Source: Dipteronia dyeriana (taxonomy: Eukaryota > Streptophyta > Magnoliopsida > Sapindales > Sapindaceae). Taken from it: a stretch of DNA of 64,000 nt. The stretch spans positions 24,359,098 through 24,423,097 of the forward strand of contig CM065297.1 of assembly GCA_032871835.1 (NCBI GenBank), given 5' to 3'. The position numbers and the translations under genes are program-made. Shown piece by piece: positions 11,062-21,586 of this stretch (position 1 is its first letter; the number at the start of each line of letters is the position of its first letter). The notes beneath the pieces are model-generated. The model worked only from the letters and a program-made list of their open reading frames with translations, did not search any database and was not told the DNA's origin.

Positions 11062-12206
11062 TCAAAAGATCATCCATCCGATATTGCCTAATAGATGGGT
11101 ACCTCTACAGGAAGGGGTAATCCCTTTCTTTGCTTCGATGTCTGCACCCTGATGATGCCAGTTGATCATTAAGAGAGGTCCACTATTGGAATTGTAGGAA
11201 TCACATTGGAGGAGAGGCTTTAGCGTATCGAGTACTTTACATGGGGTACTACTCGCCAACTATTCAACAAGACATGAGGATGTTTGTGGAATCATATGAA
11301 CCATGCTAGAAGACCTCAAACTTGAACCACCTTCCCCCAGAATGGCTATCATCAATCAGTTCGCCTTACCCGCTCGACATGTGGAGGGTCGACCTGATCA
11401 GTCCGCTTCCTACCGCTCCTGGCAGGCTAAGTACACTATCGTTGTGATTGATTATTTCACAAGGTTGGTCAAATTAGAGCCTCTCTCCAAGATTTTAGAA
11501 GAAAATACGACCAAGTTTATCAAGACTAACAATGCTTGCTGGTTCAGAATCCCACTCACCATAATAGCCGACATAGGTAAATAATTCGACAATGCCCGAT
11601 TTAAAGACTTCTGCAAAGGCTTGGGGATCGACCTCTGGTTCGCTTCAGTAGCTCACCCTCATAATAATGGACTGGTCAAGTTTACCAACGAGGCCATCAA
11701 GAAGTTATTGAAAAGGCAAGTGGGTCGAAGAGGTCCTCGAGGTTCTCTAGGCATATTGAACCACGAAGAGGTCAACTATCGAAGAAACACCCTACCCTCT
11801 GGCCTTCGGGGTCGAAGCAATCCTTCCCATCGAGCATAAAATAACCTCGTTCAGGGTACAACACTTTGAGCCAGAGAGCAACAAGGTCAAGCTTCGAGCC
11901 TGCCTAGAACTCCTGGATGAGAAACATGATTGGCTAATTGAGAAAGTAGCAGTTTACCAAAGCAAGATTGCCAAGTATTTCAACAGAAAGGTCAGATCCT
12001 AAGAACTTTAAAGAATAAGACTTGGTTCTAAGGAAAGTGACCCAGAATACCCGGATAAGGTCGGATGGGGTCCTAGGACCCAGTTAGAAGGGGCCATACT
12101 TGGTATAAGTGGTGGTCCATAATGGAGCATACAAGCTTGAAGACATGGATGTGCAATCCATCGACTACAACTGGAACACCAATCATTTAAAGAAATTCTA
12201 TCCATA
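11062..12206 (+). pseudogene. Tat integrase (body 1)
   Basis: A degenerate zinc-binding region at about 11130-11310 reads VHYWNCRNHIGGEALAYRVL, then YYSPTIQQDMRMFV. The core follows: YTIVVIDYFTRLVKLEP with the first Asp, PLTIIADIGK with the second, and VAHPHNNGLVKFTNEAIKK, where the usual Glu position reads Lys. The C-terminal part is recognisable (EKVAVYQSKIAKYFNRKVRS, about 11935-12000) and ends in a HLKKFYP-like stretch near 12200. Stops at 11581 and elsewhere break the frame. Confidence 0.75.
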
Positions 12207-12419
12207 GATAGGGGGACTCCTTATCTAGCTTCCTCTATTTAGGTATCAATAATTTTCTCAATAGCAATGTACTCCATCTTGATCATTAATAAGGTTTGAT
12301 ATTAATTTCTCCATCTCCAATTGTATTCTCTATCTCCAAGCTATTAATTTCTCCATTTCCGATTGTATTCTCCATGAATAAATTTTCCATGACCGCCTTG
12401 AGACCAGGGATCGATTGGG

Positions 12420-12800
12420 GAAGCCTCCTTACTACCCATGATGCCTTGGCCAGGCACAACCCCTAAAAAGGGTCTGAGTGTAAGAGCATAGTTGTTATCC
12501 AGATCTCGAGACCAGGATAGCTCGATAGCTTACCTGATGCCTTGGTAGGGCTACCACCCCTAAGAATTGTCTAAGTGTAAGAGCATAGTTTCCATCCAGA
12601 TCTTGAGACCAAGAGAGCTCGGTGGCACTCCTGATGCCTTGGTCGGGCTACCACCCTCAAGAAGGGTCTGAGTGTAAGAGCATTGTTATCATCCAGACCT
12701 CGAGACTAGGATAACTAGATAGCACTTCTTATGCCTCGAACGGCTACCACCCCTGAGAAGAACCCAAGCGTAAATACAAATCTGCATGATGAATCCAGCT
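12420..12800 (+). repeat. ~97-bp tandem array between pol and antisense ORF (body 1)
   Basis: About four units, marked by (T)GATGCCTTGG at 12440, 12536, 12633 and a decayed one at 12730; the spacing is 96-97 bp. Each unit also has GGGTCTGAGTGTAAGAGCAT and GATCTCGAGACCAGGATAG. The same array is at 32460-33000 in body 2. Tandem repeats in this 3' region of Tat elements are known and have been linked to the origin of satellites. Confidence 0.85.
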
Positions 12801-13334
12801 CCCTAAGATAAGATTCCCTTCCGAATGCTAGGAGAAAGGGTATCTAGGTTAAAGTTTGCACATGGAATCATTAAAAGTGCGAGACACAATGCAAAAGGGA
12901 CTCCTCCTTGAAATCAGCAAGATATTAATTCCTACAAAGTGTTGAGAACTGAAGCTAGATGTCTACCCATCTAGCATGATTAAACTTAGCGGATCAAGAA
13001 TTGTTTTCTTTGTCAGATTTAATTAAGTCAGGGTTACGTTGAAGACGGGCATCTAGGTCATAATCAGAAGTGAATCAAGGAGTATTCAACCAAGGTAAAA
13101 CTTCATGATCAGGGATCAATCAAAGCGAACATGAAGGAAATCATAACAAATTTTTATTTATCAATAAAAGAGAGCCTATCCCCTCTTAGGGCTACATATA
13201 TCAAACAGGGAGCTCAACCCTTAGTTCCGGGTTACATCTACAGTAAGAAAAAGGAAAGCTGATGAAACTTATCGTGAGTATAGCAGGGTGCCCACCCTTT
13301 TTCCGGGCAATCAATATATGTCATAAAAAGATTA
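12801..13334 (+). other. spacer between tandem array and antisense ORF (body 1)
   Basis: No coding or structural feature is seen apart from similarity to 33001-33807 of body 2. Confidence 0.5.
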
Positions 13335-15931
13335 GGTCAAGTTGTGGCATCCTCCTGGTTTCTTCCCTCCGATCCTCCTTCCAACTAGTCTCTACCCACC
13401 TCCTCTCCATCTGGTGGATGATCAACCAGATTGTCCTCTTCTGCTAACCCTTCTTCTTGAGGCTTATCGTCTGCTTGCTGCCCGGCCTAGTCCTTCTCCA
13501 AGACTTCAATGACTAAAACCATAACCTTAGGGGGAATAGTTAAGTCCTGAAAGGTAGCAGTTGCCTCCGTCTGCTTCTGTTCATCTTATTACTCTACTCC
13601 AGCGAGCTTCTCAAGGCGATCTTCTTCAAGCTGGACCCTGCTAAATGATTCCCCTGGACCTGAGCTTCGAAGAACTAGATAAGGGAGGGGAAGATCCGCT
13701 TCAATTACTCATTTACCGGCTTCAGTAGTGCTCAAGGTACTAGATTCATTACCAGCAGGGGGAGACATCGTTTTGACCTTGCCCATGATCTCGTCCATGT
13801 TCCAGCCAACGATAATATAAAGTTCGAAGGGTAGAGGCAACACTTCGATAACCTGATAGAAGGCATAGAAGTACTTTTTCCCAAATGAAGCCTCCACCTC
13901 AGCTTGCAGCTTGGACACCCGAGCATCCAAGTTCTGATTTTCAATATCCAGCATCTTGGCCTCCGTCTTCTAGAAATCTATTTATGTGGCCCGATGGGAG
14001 GACAAAAGGCTTTCTGATCAAAGAACCATTTCAGCCTTTCATAATCGGACTAAAGCTCGGCCATCTCTTTTTCCATCACCTTCTGGCTGACAGTCATCCC
14101 CAACACCAAAGCATGGGCTTGCGAGAGCAATCCCATGGCCCTCTTAGCTTCATCCTCAGCTTTTATATCATGTTCACGAAGAGAGGCCATCTGGTGGCCC
14201 ATGGCCATGTTGAATTTGAAAGCCTATAGGTTGAAAAGTTTAAGTCAAGAAAATGGTCAAACTCGTAACCACATGTAAAGATGAAAGAAGATGGTTACCT
14301 CGGCCAGTAGAGCGGATCCCTTGGTTATCAGGTCATCGACGAGCATTGAATCCATTAGAGAGAGGTTACTACCAGGACAAGATGTGACAAACTGCCCCAA
14401 GACATCGTCTTATTTAACAGGACTTGGTTGTTGTCGAAAGCGAGTAGGAGAACCCTCTGCTACAGCTGTCTCAAGGTCCCCTAGAGCTTGAGGAGCCAAG
14501 AATATGGGTGGAGGAACAAGAACATCAGGTAGGCTAACCAAGAGGGTATCAAAAGTAATAGTAACAACAATAGGGGTAACCAGGGTAGGAGCAGTGGTAG
14601 CTATAGCAGTTGTAGGAAGGGCATTGGTCCCCTTGCTTAGTGCCTTAAAAGCCCGAGATACGAAGACCTCTATCATGTACGTGGGTTGGGAAGATAGCAA
14701 TATAGGAGCAAGTGGAACCTGGCTGAAGCAGATGGCCTCTTTTTCTCCGAGAAAGCTAAGAAAGTCCCCCGGATCGGTCTGGCAGAAGGTGGGGGTGCGA
14801 GCTTGCTGAACTTCATGGTAGCTGGGGCAATAAAATAAACTATTAAAAGAACAAAAAAAGAGAAAGAGGGGGGGTCAGAATCAAGATGACTAGCATAAAG
14901 GAAGCTAGCTAATCCAACATTTTTATTTTTACTAGGCGCATCAGTAAAGATGCGCAGGTATCGATTCAATCTACGGGGATGAAAGGAGCTTGCGATGGGA
15001 AACTTCAGGTTAAGATAGTTATAGGAGATGATAGCATTCAGAATCAACTTATATTCGGCTGGTAGAGAATCCCTGTCCCACAAGGGCTTATCATTGTAAG
15101 CAGTAGGAACATCGAATTCATGCCTGCTGATGAAAACCGGGCTTCCTCAATCACCCATTACCAAAATCCATTCTTCTTTCCTAGTAAGGCCTTTCTTTGA
15201 AGCATCGGGAATGATGAAGTTTAGCTTGTTCTTGTTCTTGGCTTTCGCGTAGAACTAACCTCTTGGGCCGCCGGATAGGCTGCCAATTTGGAAAATGTAA
15301 GCCAGTTCTTCTGCTTCGGGATCCCTAGCTACCTTGCTTAGCTCACACTACTCCCTTCACGGTACGAGGAAGTCAATTAGATGTCTCCAAAACCAGGGGT
15401 TAATTGGAGAGGAGCCAGTTGTAGTGTGTTGAGAGCCTGTCGGAGAGAGAGGTGAAGAGGAAGTCTGACCCCGTTCTTAAGAGCTGCGACTTGGATCAAG
15501 AGCACGCCTTCAGGAGGAGAAAATGCATTATAGTTCTTAGAAGAAGCGGAGAAAGTGACACTGTTAGGAATGTTGTACTTGGCCTTCAAACGATTAATCG
15601 ACTTTGGATCAGTCGTAGAATCGGGAATGACCTTAAAGTCGTATGAAAGAATTTCCTTCAGAAGAGCACCAATGACCATAGCTTGGCCCCTACCAGTGGC
15701 GGTGCCCCCGAATTCTTTATCTGTGCCCTTATCGACCAAGTCTAGAGGTTCGTCGGGTTTGTTCGAGAAGCTAAACTCTATTCAAACGTTCCTACTCGAG
15801 CGACGATATTGTGGATTCAAAGGGGAATCCTCGCTATCAAAATATTTTTGTTCTCGCTTCCCGTGAGCAAGACTAGAGACCTCACTACCCTCTACCAATA
15901 GGTTAACTGTATGATGACTAGAGTTCGACAT
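13335..15931 (-). pseudogene. Tat antisense extra ORF (body 1), gypsy-type putative transposase domain
   Basis: On the minus strand a start ATG at 15931 gives MSNSSHHTVNLLVEGSEVSS, shared with body 2 (MSNSSHDTIK at 36520). The block 15739-15377 reads SINRLKAKYNIPNSVTFS, then EGVLLIQVAALKNGVRLPLH and RQALNTLQLAPLQLTPGF. This fits the family described as putative gypsy-type transposon domain (PF04195-like). Further fragments at 15083-14673 (DRDSLPAEYKLI, SYNYLNLKFP), an Ala/Thr/Pro-rich part (14700-14410) and a coiled-coil-like C-terminus (ENQNLDARVSKLQAEVEA at 13954-13890) follow. Antisense ORFs of this kind are known in Tat elements; their function is unknown. Stops such as the one at 15377 break it. 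Confidence 0.75.
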
Positions 15932-16066
15932 GGTGTTGAGAAATTTAGAGTATGACGAAAGAAAGGTAGAGATGTTGCTTGAGAAGGCGAAGAGATAAGG
16001 GATTTTTTTTGAAAGTTTGAAATTTGAAGGGATAATAAGCGTGAGAATGAATACGATGTGACCGGG

Positions 16067-16074
16067 TTTAAATA
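16067..16074 (-). promoter_or_regulatory. candidate TATA box of the antisense ORF (body 1)
   Basis: On the minus strand CCCTATTTAAAC lies about 135 bp upstream of the antisense start at 15931. The same motif, at nearly the same distance, is in body 2 (36657-36664). It suggests a separate promoter. Confidence 0.45.
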
Positions 16075-16339
16075 GGGAAAAATAGAACAGTAACTGGTAA
16101 CATTGGTGATGGAAGCAAGCGTGAAAGCAAATTTTTCGGTGAAAATTACCTCGATTCTCGGAACTGACATAACACAGCCGGATTTTTTGAAAGAATGCAG
16201 CTTATTTGCTCACCATATTTCTCCTACATTTACTGATAATGACCTCTCTCAGATTCTAGCAACTAAAGAAGAGGGAAAATTTCCTAAGTAAAATAGGAAA
16301 TCTGACTCTAATCCTAATTCTATCATCGGTGTTCAAGTC

Positions 16340-16351
16340 AGAGGGGACTTC
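16340..16351 (+). promoter_or_regulatory. polypurine tract of Tat body 1
   Basis: AGAGGGGACTTC immediately precedes the LTR2 start TGTTAATAG at 16352. An identical core precedes LTR3. Confidence 0.7.
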
Positions 16352-17497
16352 TGTTAATAGCTAAATTTGGCTAGGGACCAAAGGTAAATATTCCACCTTT
16401 CAAGCAGGGGTCCAAATCCCAGCTAATGCAGTAATGTACCAGGATTCCCGGGGTCGAGCTACCATCTGACTCTACGGAAGCAAGGCGAGGTTGCCCATAC
16501 CTTTGAAACACCTTTCCAGCATTCAGAGTCACCAAGAAAAACCTGATGTGATCAAATCAAGTTCCTTACATCGAAACACAAGCCCGAAGCAAGGCCGATA
16601 GAGGAGAACCTAAGCTCTTCGATGTCGAAACATCTTGTAACCTCCCTCGAAGCACGCTACCTTCTCCACTTGAACAAAGAAACCTTTAAGACATCGAATT
16701 CATCCTACAGTATCGCTCCAATTCGCTGGAGGAAGAGCCGAATCTATACAAGCAGGTAAGAGAAAGCTCGTAAAGCTGCATCGCCACTAAAGAACATAAA
16801 TACAGTCAGATCAAGTTCATGGTGTCAAGACTGGAACGTAGATGTACCTCACCATTCAAGACAACGAACGCCATATTTGACGGCTTTCATAATGCATCTC
16901 TCCAGGGCAACATGCAGAATCATATTTACTCTCCAACGTGCATTACAACGTTACGTGCATGTGGGGCAAGTGATTGAGTCTAAAGAGGAAACAAACTTAT
17001 CTCCTTCCAAGATATTCTTGAATCCGTTATCAAACCTAAAGTAATTGACATTTAAACAAAATATCCAGCCCGATAAGGAAGGATTTGATTCAGGGTGGGA
17101 GAATACTAGTCTAATTTAATTAGACCATGTATAAATACGCCTAGGCATGCACGAAGAAGTGGGACTAGAAAAAAATAGAGTATAATTCTCTATGATCGCC
17201 TAAATTCTCTAAGGAGAACATGACCTTCGTTCTTATCTACTTATCGACCGACACAAAACTACCACCCCCATTGTACCATAGAGAGAATGAGAGTTTATTT
17301 GAGTGACCTTTGTATATCACGCTTGATTCAGTTTCATTAATAAAACAGTTGAATCTCCTTTATACATCTTACATTCACTCTTCATTGTTACACGTACTAC
17401 CAGGTGCTAAAGGTACCACCCCGACCGCGACCTCCAAAGTAGCGGTCTTGCGGGTGTTAACTAATATTCCTCATCCAGAGTGAATTTTTGGTTAACA
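16352..17497 (+). repeat. Tat LTR2 (shared middle LTR, 1146 bp)
   Basis: It starts TGTTAATAGC and ends GGTTAACA. TATAAATA is at 17130-17137 and AATAAA at 17339-17344. It is followed directly by mid-gag sequence of body 2 and not by a primer-binding site. Confidence 0.85.
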
Positions 17498-19203
17498 CCT
17501 ATGATCAGCCTCTCGAGTAGGTCGAGATTGGTGAATAATTTAAGATAAAAAGAGCATGATGGTATGGGAGTGGCAAAGAGCCGAAAGAAGAAGGCGTCTA
17601 GACCTGCGCTAGCTAAGAAAACCCAGAATAAGCCCCCCTATTAGGTCAACGTATCGTTTCCCTCCTTCCCAAACTAGGCATGAACAGTATCCTGCGAGGC
17701 GAACCCCTCTATGAGTGTCACCTCCTCCAAAGGTCACCACCCTGATAACATGAGATGAAAGGGGGTACAAAGATTATACCCCTTTAACGTGTCCCGCGAG
17801 ATGACCTACCTCGCTATTCGGGATAATGGGCTACTCCAGAAGCCGACACCCATGAAAGCTCTGACGAACAGGAAGAATCGATACAAGTACTTCGACTTCC
17901 ATGAAGACGTAGGTCATAACACATCAGAGTGTTATAGCCTACGCAACTAGATTGAGGCCCAGTTTGGGATTGTTGTGTTGTTGGGGGAATTGATTTTAGA
18001 TTTGCTGTAGGAAAAATCACACAAGTGTTTGGTAAACTGATTTTTAAAAGTGTTATGAGAACCAAAAGCAATTTCATTGTGTTTGGTAAATTGTGAGCAA
18101 AAAGTGCTTTGACCATGTAAAATTACTAGAGGCCACAATTTCAATCTACTAATGTATTCATTTTACATAAAAATTAATTAAATAATTTTATAAAATAGAA
18201 ATCAATAAGTAGGTTTTAAAATTATATATAATATATCACAAAATTTTATCCTTTGCCTCTTTTCAACCACCTAGAAACAATTGATCAACCTTTTTCTAAA
18301 AAACAAAACTTCATTAATAAAAGGAAATAAGCAAGCCAAAATTGGATTCAAGCACAAGAACAGAAGGCCATAAATACGAGCAACAACAGAGCAGGGCAAG
18401 AAATAGTTAAATACTTGGCCTCGTTCCCAGATCATCTTGTTCAACCCCATCTCTCTTCCACAATGGCATTATCATCATCAAATCCAAGCCAAATCCCATC
18501 AATGAAATTTTCCTGATACCCTATCATCAGATCTACGCCAAATCCCATCAACAAAATCCATCTTCTGGTAGCTAAGATTGGTTTCAAGACGACAACGATG
18601 ATGTTTCCAGATGATGTTGAATCTGGATTTGGTTTGATGATGATGGTTTGGTTTGAATCTGAGTGATGATTTTATTTTGGTTTGATGATGATGATTTCAT
18701 GAAAGGGAAGGGATAAAATGAGAAGTTTGGTAAAAAATCATTAATAAGTATGTTTTCATTTCTGCTTTCTAGGAAGCTGGTTTCTAAAAGCATCAATTTG
18801 TGGGTTCTCAATTTCTGCTGTGGAGAAAGCTAAAAGAAACCAATTAACTTCTTACAAATTTTACTAAATACCCTATACTAACTTCAATAGCACTTTTGGC
18901 TCTAAAAGCAGTTTGGGAAGCATTCCCAAACTGGGCCTGAGGCTCTAGTAAGAGGAGGTTGTTTGGTAGAATTCTTACAGCAAGTCAGGGATAATATCCA
19001 GACCGAGAAGGAGGTTCAAGCAGAGATCTGTAACCATGCCGAGAATAGAAAGTGGGAATAGAGGGACCTGATGCAATAGATTCAGGTCATACATACTATT
19101 AGTTGAGGACCTACCCTGGCTGGCACCTCGAACAACTCTAGAATGGATCTTGCAAGGAAAATTCCCCACGTTGATGAATGTTAGGGTATCTTCAAGGTAG
19201 ATC
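17498..19203 (+). pseudogene. Tat gag remnant (body 2), split by a MITE
   Basis: The sequence aligns with body 1 from about 8190 onward (CTATGATC at 17499), so the leader and the first half of gag are missing. The C-terminal zinc-knuckle-like segment is better kept than in body 1 except for its first Cys: YKYFDFHEDVGHNTSECYS (about 17881-17940). It continues after the MITE at 18941 (LVRGGCLVEF-like) with several stops. Confidence 0.7.
17956..18937 (+). mobile_element. PIF/Harbinger-like MITE (982 bp)
   Basis: Perfect 14-bp terminal inverted repeats GGCCCAGTTTGGGA / TCCCAAACTGGGCC bound the element. Flanking TGA at 17953-17955 is repeated at 18938-18940, and the empty site is visible in body 1 at about 8652 (GATTGAGGCTCTAG). 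The 3-bp duplication and GGCC...GTTTGG termini suggest PIF/Harbinger, although TGA is not the usual TWA target. No transposase is encoded; open frames inside are not gene-like, so it is non-autonomous. The strand is arbitrary. Confidence 0.85.
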
Positions 19204-19966
19204 GAAGCTCCGCTGGCTCTATTCAATCGGCTCAGATCATCTTTACTGAGACAGACGTCTACAACACAATACAACCTCAAGACGATCCCATGGTGATCAC
19301 GGTGCAGATTGCTAACTGCATGGTTCACCGTATGCTTATCGACACATGCAGCAGCGTAGATATTCTCTTCAAAAACACCCTGGAGAAACTCAATTTGAAG
19401 CAAATGTGTTACAACAGCTGTACAACCCCGTTGTACAACTTCACTAGGGACTTGATCATACTAGTGGGGTCGAAGATCCTTCCAGTGATTGTAGGAACCG
19501 TACCCTTTCTACAGAACATCATGACCAATTTTATTGTGGTTGACACCCCATCAGCTTACAACTTCATACTAGGAAGGCCATTCCTGTCAGCTCTCACGGG
19601 GGTCTTGTCCATCTACCACAATGTTCTAAAGTTTTCAGTTGGGAACAAGATGGGCGAGCTGCGCGGAGACTAGCAAGTTGCTAGGAAATGCTATGCATTG
19701 TCTACCAACCCAACGACACTGGCAAAACAGTTAGTGCAGGTCACGACAATCCAAGATCAGGAACCACCAGTGATAAACCTTGAATATGCAGAGTCTGCTG
19801 GTCATCCAGAGAATGATCTCCCGATAATGGATAGGGAAGAGCAAAGCAGGGAACAGGACGACGGACACCCATTTGATGAGTTAAAGGAAAAACCAATCAG
19901 AGATGATGTTCTCTTTAAGGTAGTCAAGGTTAGAGCTACCCTGGAACCAAGAGTAACAAAAGGTTT
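19204..19966 (+). pseudogene. Tat protease (body 2) up to the Copia insertion
   Basis: The frame at 19290-19673 shows ITVQIANCMVHRMLIDTCSS, then VDILF, then FIVVDTPSAYNFILGRPFLS. This is a full retroviral-type aspartic protease layout, but the active-site triad reads DTC instead of DTG. After a stop at 19671-19673 a linker (19698-19966) with acidic segments leads to FKVVKVRATLEPRVTKG, the beginning of the RT region. There the reading is cut by the Copia element at 19967. Confidence 0.75.
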
Positions 19967-21460
19967 TGTAAGTTCTTCGGTGTTTGATTGGCTTATTTCG
20001 TTGACAACCACATTTGAGGATCAATATGTAAGGGTAGTTTAGGCATCATTGTTCGTAACCAAGCTCAAGCATCAAAGGTAAAATAACTAGCTTAACTTTC
20101 ATTGAAGAAGTATTAGTGCACACACACACTCATTCATTTTCTTATGATTATCTTACATCCTTATTTGCCTTCTTGTGTGCCTTGTGTGTCTTAATTCTTG
20201 CTTGGGTGTTACATGCATCTTTTGTAACTTAAAAAGAGGATTTTTCCTCTGGTTCGCAGTTCAGACCGCTCTTTGTGCATTGCCTACGCCACGGTCTGCA
20301 CAACGGTGTTCACCGGAGGCTGCAAGTTGTGGCTACCATATCCTATGCTTGTTGCATGAACTGCGGTCTACCAAATGGGTTTCCTAGACGTTGCTTGCTG
20401 TCTAGACCGCGGTCTGTGCTCTTGCATGCACAACGGTCTACAGAGCGGTGTTATCCAGGCGATGCACCACACTCTGTGCCGCGGTCTGGACATTTACCTG
20501 TACCTCGGTCCAGTCAGTGGTCTTGACGGGATTTTACTGTCTTTCATCCAAAACGACGTCATTTTATGTAGGGCACCATATATATGTATTCTTTTCTCTT
20601 CTCTTTAATAAAAGGAGTCCAAGAAGCCATTTTTTATCAACCTAGCTTTTCTAGATAGAGAAAGACTCCCAAACACTCATTTTTACTTAACCTAACCTCA
20701 TCTTATGGTCATCTAGTTTCATTCTAGGATTATCTAAGCATGGAGCATCATCTTTTTCTTGACTAGGTAATTTCTACATGCTCTAGACTTTATGGTTTCA
20801 TTACTAAGACAGTATACCTAGGTTTTAGTCTTTATTGCAAATTAAATGCATGCTTGTATGTTTAATAGCTTTTATGACATGCTAGTGGTATTGTTTGTTG
20901 GTTGAGAGTATTGATTAGTGATAGTTAGAATTTAGGACGGTTTTACCCTTCTAGATAATTCTTCTTGACTTTGCATTTAGAACATTGATATCTAGATAAG
21001 CATAAATGTCTTGACCTAGCATTTTCTCGTATAAAATATTCGTGCATATTCACTTAGGTTGCCATTATCTCTTCATTGTTGATTAAGCTTGTGGATTTGT
21101 GATCATTGCACAAGGTTGGTGATCCAAAATCACTATTAAGGCATTCTGGGTAAAGTGAAAGGGTTAGTCACTAGAGGGTTAGACGAGAGGTCAACCTAGG
21201 TTGTAAACTTTCACTCAATAGTGGATTTTAAGGATCGAGTGTGGCACACTGAATAGCCAGAGGCTTTTTCCCATTTGGAGGGTTTCCATGTATATATTAC
21301 GTGTTGTTATTGCTTTATGTTTATTGTCTTTCTTTTGAACACTTAGTGGAATGAGGTAGATTTGATAATATTGATTAATACATAAAATTGGTAATCAATT
21401 GGATTAAAACCTATTCAGCCCTCATCTATGTTATAGATACACACTTTCTAGGGAATTTAA
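19967..21460 (+). repeat. 5' LTR of the Copia element (1494 bp)
   Basis: It begins TGTAAGTTC and ends GGGAATTTAA, where the 3' LTR has GGGAATTTCA. It contains a GC-rich CGGTCT repeat block (about 20250-20520), an ACGT motif and a TATA box. Open frames at 20175-20645 fall in the GC-rich block and are not genes. Confidence 0.88.
20555..20586 (+). promoter_or_regulatory. promoter core in the 5' LTR
   Basis: GACGTCA (20555-20561) lies about 18 bp upstream of TATATATG (20579-20586). Both are kept in the 3' LTR. ACGT cores of this type are known binding sites of plant bZIP factors such as TGA proteins; binding here is inferred. Confidence 0.55.
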
Positions 21461-21461
21461 A

Positions 21462-21474
21462 TTAGTATTAGACC
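21462..21474 (+). promoter_or_regulatory. primer-binding site of the Copia element
   Basis: TTAGTATTAGACC follows the LTR end. It differs by a few bases from the usual TTGGTATCAGAGC complementary to initiator tRNA-Met. Confidence 0.5.
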
Positions 21475-21586
21475 CGGTGCCTAGATATACTTAGGTAATC
21501 CGTGCTCTGTGTGTGTCTTGCTTGGTGTAGTTTGATTTTTTTTTTGTGACATTGCATTTGCGTTACATTCATTAGCCTCAAACACT

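Noticed and set aside
14504..14809. Plus-strand frame of 101 codons with Val/Ala-rich sequence
   Set aside because: It is the reverse strand of the antisense Tat ORF, whose minus-strand reading matches body 2.
15452..15866. Plus-strand frames over the antisense block
   Set aside because: Shadows of the PF04195-like minus-strand reading (RLPLH...LAPLQLTPGF).
18584..18811. Minus-strand frame inside the MITE
   Set aside because: Low-complexity Ser/Gln/Asn sequence without a transposase motif.
20175..20645. Overlapping Cys- and Arg-rich open frames on the plus strand
   Set aside because: They lie in the GC-rich repeat block of the Copia LTR, overlap in several frames and recur at 28128-28605 in the other LTR without a kept frame.
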